Assembly: GCF_014279895.1 (NCBI RefSeq)
Contig: NZ_CP047954.1
Location: forward strand, 1,674,001 to 1,738,000
Reading direction: 5' to 3'
Length of the DNA stretch: 64,000 nt
DNA from: Synechococcus sp. M16.1
GTDB taxonomy: Bacteria; Cyanobacteriota; Cyanobacteriia; PCC-6307; Cyanobiaceae
In this document: in pieces, positions 1 to 8,696 of the stretch
Position numbering within the stretch: position 1 is the first letter of the stretch
How the letters are laid out: every line of letters begins with the position of its first letter
Program-made: the position numbers and the translations under genes
The notes under the pieces: generated by a model
Told to the model about the DNA's origin: nothing
Database searches by the model: none
What the model saw: the letters and a program-made list of their open reading frames with translations, nothing else

Positions 1-612
1 AAGCTTGATGGCCCCTCATGGACGGTCAAGAGCCGCTCCGTGGCGACCGGCAAGACCCAGGCCCTCTCGACCATGGGGCAGGCACTGGCCAACGCCGATG
101 CCTCTGGATTCCAGCTGCGGGAAGGGCTCCCGGCCATGCTGGAGCTGAAACAGCCCTGCAGCGAGTCTGAACTTCGCACCGTGCTCGATGCGACGTATCG
201 GCAACTGCTGAACCGTGTCCCAACGGAAAGCGAGCGCCTGGTCTCCGCCGAGTCCCGACTGCGCAATCAGGACATCGACCTGCCTGATTTCATCGCTGAA
301 GTGGCCATGAGCGAAGCGTTCCAGAACCGCATCGCCTCCATGGCTCCGCTTCGGGCCGCATCCGCCGCAGGCCTGGCGCTGCTGGGACGGGCCACCACCC
401 CAGCAGAGACCAGCCGCTTCTTGATCACCCGCGCTCAAGCAGGTCAGGGTGCAGCTGTCACCGAACTGTTGGCGGAACGGATCAGCACAACCGTGCCCCG
501 CATCGACGGCATGTCGACAGCCTCAGGGGTCAGCCAGGCCACCATCCAGCGCACGGCTTCGCTCTACCGCGGCAATGCCGGCCTGAATCCCCCCACGGGC
601 GACGCGATCTGA
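1..612 (+). CDS. apcE: ApcE C-terminal fragment (phycobilisome core-membrane linker), 5' end outside window
   Basis: This is the open 3' end of a gene that enters from the left edge. The frame is open from base 1 and stops at 610-612, giving about 203 residues. The sequence has a linker-type repeat: a helical stretch with residues such as 'YRQLLNRVPTESERL' is the REP-domain pattern of phycobilisome linkers. It is followed directly by apcA, apcB and apcC, the usual cyanobacterial order apcE-apcA-apcB-apcC. ApcE anchors the phycobilisome core to the thylakoid membrane and holds the terminal emitter. The chromophore-bearing N-terminal part is not in the window. Identity therefore rests on the linker pattern and on the neighbours. 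A terminator-like hairpin separates it from apcA. Confidence 0.85.
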   Translation, partial: KLDGPSWTVKSRSVATGKTQALSTMGQALANADASGFQLREGLPAMLELKQPCSESELRTVLDATYRQLLNRVPTESERLVSAESRLRNQDIDLPDFIAEVAMSEAFQNRIASMAPLRAASAAGLALLGRATTPAETSRFLITRAQAGQGAAVTELLAERISTTVPRIDGMSTASGVSQATIQRTASLYRGNAGLNPPTGDAI

Positions 613-671
613 GCCAAACGGCGATTTTCCTGACAAACAACCGCCCCAATTGCCAGCGGTTGTTCTCATTG

Positions 672-708
672 GATCCCGGTGAAGTGCCGCTTCATCGGGA
701 TCATTTTC
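672..708 (+). terminator. Hairpin terminator between apcE and apcA
   Basis: A 13-base stem (672-684 with 690-702, one G-U pair) closes a 5-base loop and is followed by a short T-containing tail. It lies 60 bases after the apcE stop. It probably ends or attenuates apcE transcription, so that the abundant apcABC message is made from its own promoter. Confidence 0.55.
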
Positions 709-919
709 TGCGTCTTGGGAGCCTCTCGAACCATGACGCAAAGCGCAGTCATGGCAACGGCTTTCGAGCCACGGTCGATGCCGTGAAGAACTGTTACCCG
801 GGCAAAAATCCCAGGCCGTCGCCAGCGCAGAATGCCTCAGCCGATCCCAACGGAGCGGGGCCACAACGATCAGTGTTGACCGTTGTGAACAAGTCTCACT
901 CCCGACGCTTCGACCCCCT

Positions 920-956
920 GTCTCAGCCTTTAGTCTGAGACGCGATCCCTCGGGAT
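920..956 (+). promoter_or_regulatory. Two tandem hairpins in the apcA leader
   Basis: Two perfect small stems sit back to back 63 bases before the apcA start. The first is 7 bp with an 8-base loop (920-926 with 935-941). The second is 5 bp with a 4-base loop (943-947 with 952-956). Neither has a T-run, so they are not classical terminators. They could stabilise the 5' end of the apcABC mRNA or mark a processing site. The function is inferred. Confidence 0.4.
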
Positions 957-1018
957 CACCCCTTATTCACCGGATACCGGTCTCCTACGGGCGGCCGCTT
1001 GTTTCGAGGCAGAACTGC

Positions 1019-1504
1019 ATGAGCATCGTCTCCAACTCGATCATCAACGCGGACGCCGAAGCCCGCTACCTCAGCCCTGGCGAACTCGACCAGATCAAAG
1101 CCTTCGTCACCGGCGGTCAACGCCGTCTGCGCGTGGCCCAGGTCCTGTGCGAGAGCCGCGAGCGCATCGTCAAGCAGGCTGGTGGTCAGCTGTTCCAGAA
1201 GCGTCCCGACGTCATCTCCCCCGGCGGCAACGCCTACGGAGAAGAGATGACCGCCACATGTCTGCGTGACATGGATTACTACCTCCGTCTTGTCACCTAC
1301 GGCATCGTCGCCGGTGACGTCACTCCGATCGAAGAGATCGGCGTGATCGGCGCGAAAGAGCTCTACCGCTCCTTGGGCACTCCCCTGGAAGCCATGGCAG
1401 AAGCCGTGCGCGAGATGAAGATCGTCGCCATGGGCCTTCTCACCGGAGCCGACGCAGAGGAAGCCGGCACCTACTTCGATTACGTGGTTGGCGCCCTCGC
1501 CTGA
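1019..1504 (+). CDS. apcA: Allophycocyanin alpha subunit
   Basis: A 161-residue globin-fold phycobiliprotein with the full length of ApcA. The N-terminus '[20 protein letters not shown]' is typical of the family. The bilin-binding cysteine is Cys81, inside '[11 protein letters not shown]'. The protein pairs with ApcB to form the alpha-beta monomer that stacks as trimers in the phycobilisome core. There it receives energy from phycocyanin and passes it on to ApcE and ApcD. It is first in a three-gene unit, 39 bases before apcB, and has a structured leader upstream. Identity is certain from sequence and context. Confidence 0.98.
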   Translation: MSIVSNSIINADAEARYLSPGELDQIKAFVTGGQRRLRVAQVLCESRERIVKQAGGQLFQKRPDVISPGGNAYGEEMTATCLRDMDYYLRLVTYGIVAGDVTPIEEIGVIGAKELYRSLGTPLEAMAEAVREMKIVAMGLLTGADAEEAGTYFDYVVGALA

Positions 1505-1543
1505 ACCGCTCGCTGAATTTCCCTCTCGTCTCCTCACGGATCC

Positions 1544-2032
1544 ATGCAAGACGCCATCACCAACGTCATCAACAAGTCGGACGTCCAGGGCCTCTACCTG
1601 GACACGGCTTCGATGAGCAGCCTCGAGTCGTATTTCGCCAGTGGTGAACTGCGCGTGCGCGCTGCCGCCACCATCAGTGCCAATGCTTCGGCCATCATCC
1701 GCGATGCCGTCGCCAAGGCCCTGCTGTACTCGGACATCACCCGTCCCGGCGGCAACATGTACACCACCCGCCGCTACGCAGCCTGCATCCGCGACCTGGA
1801 TTACTACCTGCGTTATTCCACCTACGCCATGCTGGCTGGCGACACCTCGATCCTCGACGAGCGTGTTCTGAACGGCCTCAAGGAGACCTACAACTCCCTG
1901 GGTGTGCCCATTGGCGCCACAGTTCAGGCCATCCAGGCCATGAAGGAAGTGACCGCAGGCCTGGTGGGCCCTGATGCTGGCAAGGAAATGGGTGTCTACT
2001 TCGACTACATCTGCTCCGGCCTCGGCAACTGA
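1544..2032 (+). CDS. apcB: Allophycocyanin beta subunit
   Basis: A 162-residue phycobiliprotein starting '[20 protein letters not shown]', typical of ApcB. The phycocyanobilin attachment residue is Cys81 in '[12 protein letters not shown]'. Asn71 in 'GGNMY' sits at the position that beta phycobiliproteins methylate on the side-chain nitrogen. It forms the core trimer with ApcA. The gene lies 39 bases after apcA and only 5 bases before apcC, so the three are co-transcribed and end at the strong terminator at 2262-2287. Confidence 0.98.
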   Translation: MQDAITNVINKSDVQGLYLDTASMSSLESYFASGELRVRAAATISANASAIIRDAVAKALLYSDITRPGGNMYTTRRYAACIRDLDYYLRYSTYAMLAGDTSILDERVLNGLKETYNSLGVPIGATVQAIQAMKEVTAGLVGPDAGKEMGVYFDYICSGLGN

Positions 2033-2037
2033 GCCCC

Positions 2038-2238
2038 ATGCGGTTGTTCAAAGTCACCGCCTGCATTCCCAGCCCTGAAAAAGTTCGGACGCAGCGCGAA
2101 TTGCAGAACACCTTCTTCACCAAGTGGGTGCCCTACGACAGCTGGTTCGCTGAACAGCAGCGCATCCAAAAGCAGGGTGGCCGCATTATCAAGGTGGAGC
2201 TCTGCACCGGGGGTCAGCAGGTCAACGTCGGCAACTGA
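2038..2238 (+). CDS. apcC: Phycobilisome small core linker ApcC
   Basis: A 66-residue basic protein with the CpcD-like linker fold ('MRLFKVTACIPSPEKVRTQR' start). ApcC (L-C 7.8) caps the allophycocyanin trimers at the outer faces of core cylinders and tunes their spectrum. Its length matches the family. It starts 5 bases after the apcB stop and is the last gene of the operon. A clear terminator follows 24 bases downstream. Confidence 0.96.
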   Translation: MRLFKVTACIPSPEKVRTQRELQNTFFTKWVPYDSWFAEQQRIQKQGGRIIKVELCTGGQQVNVGN

Positions 2239-2261
2239 ACTCCGCTCCAAAGCGAATTCCG

Positions 2262-2287
2262 AGCCCGGTTCAATACCGGGCTTTTTT
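2262..2287 (+). terminator. Rho-independent terminator of the apcABC operon
   Basis: A GC-rich 7-bp perfect stem (2263-2269 with 2275-2281) with a 5-base loop is followed directly by six T. It lies just after apcC and before the convergent tlyA stop at 2296. No T-run is present on the opposite strand, so it should act only on the apc message. Confidence 0.9.
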
Positions 2288-2295
2288 ATTGGCCA

Positions 2296-3102
2296 TCAAC
2301 TCTGGAGGGTCTGCGCCACCAAAGCATCGAGATCCGGAAGAACAGCGGCATCTCCCTCCCCCAACCAAAGCACATACTCGTGGTTGCCGGCCGGTCCGGT
2401 GATCGGCGAAGCCACCAAGCCCTGGGGCTGCCACCCCGCTTCTGCTGCCGCTGCAATCACGGATTCAATGGCATCCCGGTGGGCCGCAGGGTCACGCACC
2501 ACGCCGCCCTTGCCGACGCGGCTCTTGCCCACCTCAAACTGCGGCTTCACCAGCACCAGCGCATCGGTATCGGGACCCCGCAACAACCGGCGCAACGCCG
2601 GAAGAATCAACCTCAGGGAAATGAATGACACATCGGTAACCGCCAGACTGGGCCAGAGGTCGTCGGCCCCATAGAGATCGTCGGGCTGCAGATGGCGCAG
2701 GTTGGTGCGTTCCCGCAGCACCACCCGTTCGTCGGTTCGCAGGCTCCAGGCCGTTTGGCCATAACCCACATCAACGCCATAAACACGGGTCGCACCGTGC
2801 TGCAGCAGGCAATCGGTGAAGCCTCCGGTGGAGATGCCGCCGTCCAGGCAGACGCGCCCCTCCACCGGCACAGGGAAAGCCTTCAAGCCCGCCAACAGTT
2901 TTTCGCCACCTCGGGAGACAAAGCGTGGGGGCTGCTCAACCCGCAGTTCTCGCTCCGGCGTCACCTCCGTTCCGGGCTTGTCCAACAGGGTGCCGGCGCC
3001 ATCCCGCACCTTCCCAGCACGAATCAACTGCTGCGCCTGTTGGCGCGAACTGACCAATCCACGGGTCAGGAGTTCCAGATCAAGACGCTGTTTGGACGCC
3101 AT
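2296..3102 (-). CDS. tlyA: TlyA-family rRNA 2'-O-methyltransferase (S4 domain plus FtsJ-like domain)
   Basis: The reading frame is open to 3378, but the family start is ATG at 3102 ('MASKQRLDLELLTRGL'), giving 268 residues, the normal TlyA length. An S4 RNA-binding domain occupies about residues 1-60. It is followed by a Rossmann methyltransferase with 'CLDGGISTGGFTDCLL' (SAM loop), 'VYGVDVGYGQ' and 'LVKPQFEVGK'. The SAM loop has 'GGIST' where many members have 'GASTGG'. TlyA proteins 2'-O-methylate cytidines in 16S and 23S rRNA. The annotation 'hemolysin' in this family is historical. The gene is convergent with the apc operon. Confidence 0.9.
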   Translation of the reverse strand: MASKQRLDLELLTRGLVSSRQQAQQLIRAGKVRDGAGTLLDKPGTEVTPERELRVEQPPRFVSRGGEKLLAGLKAFPVPVEGRVCLDGGISTGGFTDCLLQHGATRVYGVDVGYGQTAWSLRTDERVVLRERTNLRHLQPDDLYGADDLWPSLAVTDVSFISLRLILPALRRLLRGPDTDALVLVKPQFEVGKSRVGKGGVVRDPAAHRDAIESVIAAAAEAGWQPQGLVASPITGPAGNHEYVLWLGEGDAAVLPDLDALVAQTLQS

Positions 3103-3198
3103 TGCGACATAAAAGCAGACCGATCCCGAAGAAAACCGGCGATCCAGCGGCTGGAACGTGTTCTGCCTGGAGGATTTCCTTAATTCGCGTCGAGGGAC

Positions 3199-3399
3199 GT
3201 GTCCAACCACCGCCCCCAACCCGCCAAGGTGGTGCCGCTGTTGCAGCCGGGCAGCTTTGTGCGACTCGACAACCAGCCCTGCGACCTGCCGCCTTTCCAG
3301 GTGCTTCACTGCCGCGGCGGACGCTGCTGGGTGCGCCAGCAATCCTGGGGATCCCACGTGCAATGGGAAGTTGAGCAAGAGCGGTTGAACGTTGCATAA
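3199..3399 (+). CDS. Small conserved hypothetical protein
   Basis: A 66-residue basic protein read divergently from tlyA. It contains the run 'FVRLDNQPCDLPPFQV' and then 'CRGGRCWVRQQSWG', a compact beta-rich pattern with three cysteines and several tryptophans. I recall similar short proteins in marine Synechococcus and Prochlorococcus, but no function. No signal peptide or membrane segment is seen. The ATG at 3199 is the natural start. Role unknown. Confidence 0.65.
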   Translation: MSNHRPQPAKVVPLLQPGSFVRLDNQPCDLPPFQVLHCRGGRCWVRQQSWGSHVQWEVEQERLNVA

Positions 3400-3508
3400 G
3401 CGAAACAGCTGCTCATCAAGCCCTGCAAAGACTCCCAGCCAACAATTCTCTTCAATCAGTGCCTTGGCAAGGCAACCATTTCACGGCTCAATGGTGCATT
3501 GATTCTGG

Positions 3509-4747
3509 TTGAGCAAACGTTTGGGTCAGGCGACAGCCCTACAAAGAGCTTCGAGACGACGGGGTAAGCAAGAAACTCAGACGTTGGCTCTGATTCAGCG
3601 GCTGCTGCCCTTGCCGTGGCAGCTCTGGCCAGCAGAAGCTCGCCTGTTAATGGGGCTGGCGGGATTCTGGAGTGTGGCAGGGCTGGTGGTGTTGGCGTCC
3701 GCCAGTTGGTGGGTGGCCCTGCGGGAAATGGGCGATGGCGGTTTCTATCTGAAGCGGCAGGCGATCTGGCTCTTGGCCAGCTGGAGTTTGCTGGGCATCA
3801 CAATCTCCACCAACCTGCGGCGATGGCTGCGCTGGTCAGGCCCAGGGTTGTGGATGGGCTGCCTGCTGATCGCCGCCACCCTTGTGATGGGCACCACGGT
3901 GAACGGCGCCAGCCGCTGGCTGGTGCTGGGTCCGCTGCAGATGCAGCCCTCGGAGCTGGTGAAACCCTTCGTGGTGCTGCAGGCCGCCAACCTGTTCGCC
4001 CCCTGGAGCCGTATGAGCCTCGACCAGAAGCTCCTCTGGCTTGGGAGCTTCGGAGGGCTGCTGCTGCTGATCCTCAAGCAACCCAACCTCTCCACAGCGG
4101 CCCTGATGGGACTCACCCTCTGGATGGTGGCCCTAGGGGCCGGCCTGCGCTGGCGCAGCCTGTTGGGCACCGCCCTGGCGGGATCGCTGCTTGGCACAGC
4201 AAGCATTCTGATCAATGAATACCAGCGGATCCGGGTGGTGTCGTTTCTGGATCCCTGGAACGACCCGATGGGAGATGGCTATCAGCTGGTGCAGAGCCTG
4301 CTGGCGATCGGATCGGGCGGTTGGATGGGGCAGGGCTATGGCCTCTCCACCCAGAAGCTCCAATACCTGCCGATCCAGAGCACTGACTTCATCTACGCGG
4401 TGTTCGCCGAGGAATTTGGATTCGTGGGTTCAGTGCTGCTGCTGCTGTTCCTGATGCTGGTGGCCTGGGTGGGGCTGCGGGTGGCCCTGCGCTGCCGAAG
4501 CAACCAGGCACGGCTCGTGGCCATCGGCTGCACCACGATCCTGGTGGGCCAGTCGATCCTGAACATCGCAGTGGCCTCTGGGGCGATGCCCACCACCGGT
4601 CTGCCACTGCCTTTGATCAGCTACGGCGGCAACTCGCTGATGTCGAGCCTGGTGATCCTGGGTCTGCTGATCCGCTGTTCACTGGAATCCACCGGCTTGA
4701 TCGGGGGACGACCAAACAGGCGAGCGCGCCCCGTGCGCCAAGGCTGA
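3509..4747 (+). CDS. ftsW: FtsW/RodA/SpoVE-family peptidoglycan glycosyltransferase, probably FtsW
   Basis: A roughly 400-residue polytopic membrane protein with about ten hydrophobic segments. Family landmarks are 'NGASRWLVLGPLQMQPSEL', then 'DPMGDGYQLVQSLLAIGSGG', 'TDFIYAVFAEEFGFVG' and 'MPTTGLPLPLISYGGNS', all of the SEDS family. With a class B PBP, FtsW polymerises septal peptidoglycan from lipid II. The chosen TTG start at 3509 is uncertain, since no ATG precedes the first membrane segment except at about 3650. The stop overlaps the next start (TGATG), so translation is probably coupled. FtsW rather than RodA is the usual assignment in this gene neighbourhood but is not proven by sequence. 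Confidence 0.88.
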   Translation: MSKRLGQATALQRASRRRGKQETQTLALIQRLLPLPWQLWPAEARLLMGLAGFWSVAGLVVLASASWWVALREMGDGGFYLKRQAIWLLASWSLLGITISTNLRRWLRWSGPGLWMGCLLIAATLVMGTTVNGASRWLVLGPLQMQPSELVKPFVVLQAANLFAPWSRMSLDQKLLWLGSFGGLLLLILKQPNLSTAALMGLTLWMVALGAGLRWRSLLGTALAGSLLGTASILINEYQRIRVVSFLDPWNDPMGDGYQLVQSLLAIGSGGWMGQGYGLSTQKLQYLPIQSTDFIYAVFAEEFGFVGSVLLLLFLMLVAWVGLRVALRCRSNQARLVAIGCTTILVGQSILNIAVASGAMPTTGLPLPLISYGGNSLMSSLVILGLLIRCSLESTGLIGGRPNRRARPVRQG

Positions 4748-5124
4748 TGGAGGTGCAAATTCCCGTTTCAGTTGGGGAGTTGGTCGACAAGATCACCATC
4801 CTGCAGATCAAGGCCAACAGGTTCAGCGGTGAAGCCCTGGCCAACGTGCAAAAGGAACTCGCGCTGCTGGAGAGTGTCTTGGCGGGCTGTGGGGTAGAGC
4901 TGCCAACGGAGCTCGTTGACACGCTCTCTGAGATCAACCAGCGGCTCTGGACGATCGAAGACGCCATCCGTGAACAGGAAGCCAGCGGCTGCTTTGACGC
5001 CCGCTTCATCGAGCTGGCCCGCTCGGTGTACCGCTGCAATGACCAGCGGGCTGAGCTGAAACGGCAGATCAACACCGCCACCGGCTCCCACCTGATCGAA
5101 GAAAAGGGCTACACCGCCTATTGA
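4747..5124 (+). CDS. DUF6165 family protein
   Basis: A 125-residue soluble protein starting 'MEVQIPVSVGELVDKITILQ', the hallmark of the DUF6165 family. The rest is helical and charged, likely a two-helix coiled coil. These proteins are often found with cell-envelope or glycosyltransferase genes, and their biochemical role is unknown. The start codon shares one base with the ftsW stop, so it is co-translated with ftsW. No metal or catalytic motif is visible. Confidence 0.8.
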   Translation: MEVQIPVSVGELVDKITILQIKANRFSGEALANVQKELALLESVLAGCGVELPTELVDTLSEINQRLWTIEDAIREQEASGCFDARFIELARSVYRCNDQRAELKRQINTATGSHLIEEKGYTAY

Positions 5125-5178
5125 GCCTGACCTTTGCAACGGCTTGCCTGGATAGGCTTTGGGCACTCAAGGGCACCT

Positions 5179-5892
5179 GTGGACCTGCTTCTGCTCTCCG
5201 ATCTGGCCCAGAGCAGCGAAGAGCTGCTGCGGCGCGCCCTGGCAGAGCCTGGCCCGCTCACCCTGGCGCTGGTGTTCGGCGGCGGTGCCCTCACCAGCCT
5301 CGGCCCCTGTTCGCTGTCGTTGCTGCCGGTGACGCTGGCCTACCTAGCGGGCTTTGACGATGGCCAGCCGGCCTGGCAGCGCAGCCTGGCCTTCTGCGGC
5401 GGCATCGTCGGTGCCCTGGTGATGCTGGGGAGCATCAGCGGGCTGCTGGGCCGGATTTACGGCCAGGTGCCGGCACTGATCCCAACGTTGGTGGCACTTC
5501 TGACGGTTGCAATGGGGCTGAACCTTCTGGGGGTGCTGCGGATCCCCTTGCCCAGTGGTCCGGATCCGGAGCAGTGGCGCCAGAAGGTACCAGCGCCACT
5601 GGCGCCGGTGGCGGCAGGGCTGGCCTTCGGGCTGGCGGCCTCCCCCTGCACCACCCCGGTGTTGGCGGTGCTGCTGGGCTGGATCGCCCAGAGCGGGCGT
5701 CCCCTCGCGGGGGTGGCCCTGCTCAGCAGCTTCGGGATCGGCCAGGTGCTGCCCCTGCTGCTGGCGGGCACCTTTGCAGCAGCCATCCCCAAACTGCTGG
5801 CCCTGCGGGGCATCAGCCGCTGGGTGCCACCAGCCAGTGGCGTTGTGCTGCTCACCAGCGGCCTGCTCACCTTGCTGGCCCGCTGGAGCTGA
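5179..5892 (+). CDS. ccdA: CcdA, thiol-disulfide transporter for cytochrome c maturation
   Basis: A six-helix membrane protein of the DsbD-gamma/CcdA family. The two redox cysteines lie in '[18 protein letters not shown]' and '[16 protein letters not shown]', in mirror-image repeats. CcdA moves reducing equivalents from stromal thioredoxin across the thylakoid or plasma membrane to keep apocytochrome c haem-binding cysteines reduced. The frame is open upstream to a TTG at 5134. GTG at 5179 ('[15 protein letters not shown]') gives a more normal 237-residue protein. The stop overlaps the ccs1 start (TGATG), and the ccdA-ccs1 pairing supports the system II cytochrome c pathway. Confidence 0.92.
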   Translation: MDLLLLSDLAQSSEELLRRALAEPGPLTLALVFGGGALTSLGPCSLSLLPVTLAYLAGFDDGQPAWQRSLAFCGGIVGALVMLGSISGLLGRIYGQVPALIPTLVALLTVAMGLNLLGVLRIPLPSGPDPEQWRQKVPAPLAPVAAGLAFGLAASPCTTPVLAVLLGWIAQSGRPLAGVALLSSFGIGQVLPLLLAGTFAAAIPKLLALRGISRWVPPASGVVLLTSGLLTLLARWS

Positions 5893-7223
5893 TGGTGATA
5901 GAGAGCGGCACGGCACTGCTGAAACGCCTAGCGGCCTGGCTCAGTGATCTGCGTCTGGCCATCGTGCTGCTGCTGCTGATTTCCCTGGCCAGTGCCGTGG
6001 GCACCGGCATCCCCCAGGGGGATCCCCCCGCCAGCTACATCGATGCTTATGCCAACACCCCCTGGCTCGGGCTGCTCCACGGCGAGCAGGTGCTGCAGCT
6101 GCAGCTCGATCACGTGTATTCCAGCGGTTGGTTCCTGGCCCTGCTGGCCTGGCTGGGGCTCGCCCTGATCCTCTGCAGCTGGCGGCGCCAGTGGCCGGCC
6201 TTGGTGGCGGCCCGGCGCTGGATCGACTACCGCACCCCGCGCCAGCTGAGCAAACTGGCCATCGCCGAATGCCAGCCCTGCGCTGACCCCAGCCAGAGGC
6301 TGACGCAGCTGGAGACGGTGCTGCGGGCCGGCGGATGGGAGGTGCAACGCAAAGATCAACGGCTAGCGGCCCGACGCGGCGCCATCGGCCGAGTAGGCCC
6401 CCTACTCGTGCACACCGGGCTGGTGCTGCTGATGCTGGGTGCCGCCTGGGGTGCCCTGGCGGGGAACCGCCTGGAGCGATTCCTAGCCCCCGGCCGCAGC
6501 CTCGACCTGCTGGATCGCGATGGCACCAGCCAACTGACGATCACCCTGGACCGCTTCGCCATTGATCGGGACCCGGCGGGCCGCACGGAACAGTTCCGCT
6601 CGGCGCTGCAGCTGCAGGGACCCAACCAACGCTTGGATGCCGAGATCAGCGTCAATCACCCGCTGCGGCACCGGGGCATCACGATTTATCAGGCGGATTG
6701 GTCGCTGGCGACGATCAGTTTGCAGATCGGGCGCAGCCCCGTTCTCGAATTGCCGTTGCAGACCTACCCGGAGCTGGGGGATCAGATCTGGGGCCTGGTA
6801 CTGCCCACCCGCCCCGATGGAACCGAACCGGTGTTTCTGAGCCTGGAGAGCGAACAGGGGCCCGCCACGGTGTTCGATGCCGACGGCCAGCAGCTGGCAC
6901 GGCTGCGGCCGGGCGGTCCCGCCGCTGAGGTGAAGGGCTTGCCGATGCGAGTGAATGCGGTGCTTCCGGCCAGCGGACTGTTGCTCAAACGAGATCCCGG
7001 CGTGCCGCTGGTGTATCTGGGTTTCGCGGTGCTGCTGGTGGGCGGTGGATTGAGCCTGGTGGCCACCCGCCAGCTGTGGGCCATTGCTGCCGACGGAACA
7101 CTCAGCGTGGGCGGGCTATGCAACCGCAACCTCGCGGCCTTCGCCACTGAATTGCCAGAGCTGCTGGAGCGGGTGGTGGGTACTGAAGACGACAACCGCC
7201 CCCAGTCGACAGGAGCGAGCTAG
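5892..7223 (+). CDS. ccs1: Ccs1/ResB cytochrome c biogenesis protein (system II)
   Basis: 443 residues from ATG 5892, which overlaps the ccdA stop. Three N-terminal membrane segments (near '[20 protein letters not shown]', '[20 protein letters not shown]' and '[19 protein letters not shown]') precede a large lumenal domain. A last membrane helix near '[19 protein letters not shown]' follows. This is the ResB/Ccs1 layout. With CcsA it forms the haem delivery and ligation complex for c-type cytochromes. The His in '[10 protein letters not shown]' is a candidate haem ligand. CcsA itself is not in the window. Confidence 0.92.
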   Translation: MVIESGTALLKRLAAWLSDLRLAIVLLLLISLASAVGTGIPQGDPPASYIDAYANTPWLGLLHGEQVLQLQLDHVYSSGWFLALLAWLGLALILCSWRRQWPALVAARRWIDYRTPRQLSKLAIAECQPCADPSQRLTQLETVLRAGGWEVQRKDQRLAARRGAIGRVGPLLVHTGLVLLMLGAAWGALAGNRLERFLAPGRSLDLLDRDGTSQLTITLDRFAIDRDPAGRTEQFRSALQLQGPNQRLDAEISVNHPLRHRGITIYQADWSLATISLQIGRSPVLELPLQTYPELGDQIWGLVLPTRPDGTEPVFLSLESEQGPATVFDADGQQLARLRPGGPAAEVKGLPMRVNAVLPASGLLLKRDPGVPLVYLGFAVLLVGGGLSLVATRQLWAIAADGTLSVGGLCNRNLAAFATELPELLERVVGTEDDNRPQSTGAS

Positions 7224-7226
7224 GTT

Positions 7227-7245
7227 GTTCAACATATCGTTGAAC
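7227..7245. promoter_or_regulatory. Palindromic operator before the toxin-antitoxin pair
   Basis: A perfect inverted repeat, GTTCAAC - 5 bases - GTTGAAC, ends 10 bases before the antitoxin ATG. Ribbon-helix-helix antitoxins normally bind such repeats over their own start to repress the operon. The repeat is directly visible. Its role is inferred. Confidence 0.6.
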
Positions 7246-7255
7246 ACTTTCAACC

Positions 7256-7483
7256 ATGGCCATTGGTGTTCGCGTCGAGCCTGAACTCGAACAGCAACTG
7301 GATCAATTGGCAGAACGCATGGGGAAAAGTCGCAGCGCCTGCGTCCGTGAAGCCATCGCTCAATACGTGCAACGGTTCGGCCAAAACGATGAAGCACTTC
7401 GGCAGTCGACCTTGATTGCCCACCATGCCCATCAGACGGATTGGAGCGAGCAAGTGCCGGACTGGAGTGACTGGACAGCATGA
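7256..7483 (+). CDS. Ribbon-helix-helix (CopG-type) antitoxin
   Basis: 75 residues. The N-terminal strand 'IGVRVEPELEQQLDQLAERM' and the helix 'GKSRSACVREAIAQYVQRF' form a classic RHH DNA-binding domain at residues 2-43. The C-terminal tail is acidic and tryptophan-rich ('DWSEQVPDWSDW'), the kind of flexible segment that wraps the toxin. The stop overlaps the toxin start by four bases (ATGA). A perfect palindrome just upstream fits autoregulation. Confidence 0.8.
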   Translation: MAIGVRVEPELEQQLDQLAERMGKSRSACVREAIAQYVQRFGQNDEALRQSTLIAHHAHQTDWSEQVPDWSDWTA

Positions 7484-7824
7484 GCGCCGTGGTTTTGCAG
7501 CGTGGACTGATCGTGACCGTGGCCGCAACAGGGGCTTATTCCGGCAAACCAAGACCCGCCGTAGTAGTGCAAGCCAACCGTTGGCTGCAGGGACATCCCA
7601 GCGTCACGCTCTGCCCCCTCACCAGCACCCTGCTGGATGCCCCGTTGGTGCGTATCCCGGTCACACCCAATGCGAGGAACGGATTGAAGAAGGCGTCCCA
7701 ACTGATGGCTGACAAACTGTTCAGCGTGCCCACCACAAGCATTGGTGAGCTGGTGGGCGTTCTGGAGCCCGACCGACTCAGTGCTCTCGATCTCGCCCTG
7801 CGCGGTTGGTTGGACCTTGCCTAA
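7480..7824 (+). CDS. MazF/PemK-like endoribonuclease toxin
   Basis: 114 residues with the MazF barrel pattern: 'QRGLIVTVAATGAYSGKPRP' then 'AVVVQANRWL', 'TLCPLTSTLLDAPLVRIPV', and 'KASQLMADKLFSVPTTSIGE'. The Arg and Pro of the first loop and the Ser/Thr of 'CPLTST' match the RNA-binding active site region of the family. Such toxins cut mRNA at short sequences and are neutralised by the upstream RHH protein. The gene looks intact. The pair sits between ccs1 and queF as a separate small cassette. Confidence 0.8.
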   Translation: MSAVVLQRGLIVTVAATGAYSGKPRPAVVVQANRWLQGHPSVTLCPLTSTLLDAPLVRIPVTPNARNGLKKASQLMADKLFSVPTTSIGELVGVLEPDRLSALDLALRGWLDLA

Positions 7825-7833
7825 AGCAAATCG

Positions 7834-8223
7834 TCAGCAAGGCTGACGAGTGCCGTGGCTGACCCGCACCACCGTGTGGACATTGCCGCGGGGATTGAAA
7901 TCCGCTTCCAGCTGCATCCAAACCGGATCGGTGGCCGCCACCAGATCGTCGAGGATGCGGTTGGTGACCTCCTCATGAGAGATCGACTGGTCGCGGAAGC
8001 TGTTCACATACAGCTTGATCGCCTTCAGCTCCACAACCCGGGGCCCGGGTTGGTAAATCAGGCGCAGCACCGCGAAGTCGGGATAGCCCGAGAAGGGGCA
8101 CTTGCAGGTGAATTCCGGCAGCTCGATCGACACCTCATAGGGGCGCCCGGGGCGGGGGTTGTCGAAGCAGATCAGCTCGGCTTCGGCGATGGCGCGCTCG
8201 CCGTAGAGGGGGGTCTGGGTCAA
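7834..8223 (-). CDS. queF: QueF, NADPH-dependent 7-cyano-7-deazaguanine reductase
   Basis: 129 residues from a TTG at 8223 (translated as '[12 protein letters not shown]...'). This matches the family start better than the in-frame ATG at 8301, which would add an odd basic extension. The active-site cysteine lies in '[18 protein letters not shown]', with the family motif 'ESKSLK' replaced here by '[15 protein letters not shown]'. The Glu in '[15 protein letters not shown]' is also conserved. QueF reduces preQ0 to preQ1 in queuosine tRNA modification. It is the short unimodular form. It is divergent from glnB. Confidence 0.93.
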   Translation of the reverse strand: MTQTPLYGERAIAEAELICFDNPRPGRPYEVSIELPEFTCKCPFSGYPDFAVLRLIYQPGPRVVELKAIKLYVNSFRDQSISHEEVTNRILDDLVAATDPVWMQLEADFNPRGNVHTVVRVSHGTRQPC

Positions 8224-8327
8224 AGGACGCTTGAAGCCTGTTCTGTTCAGCGACCTTAGGAAGTCAAGCTTCGGCAGCGTTCTGTAACAGCGGCCACGCA
8301 CGGCTCTGGGGAGCGCGGCATCCTTGA

Positions 8328-8687
<360 letters not shown>

Positions 8688-8696
8688 GGCTCGGTC

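Noticed and set aside
956-1549. Long frame opposite apcA
   Set aside because: Shadow of the GC-rich apcA coding strand; apcA is certain.
8284-8297. GTA-8 bases-CAC sequence upstream of glnB as an NtcA site
   Set aside because: Only half matches the GTA-N8-TAC consensus and no well-placed -10 box was seen.
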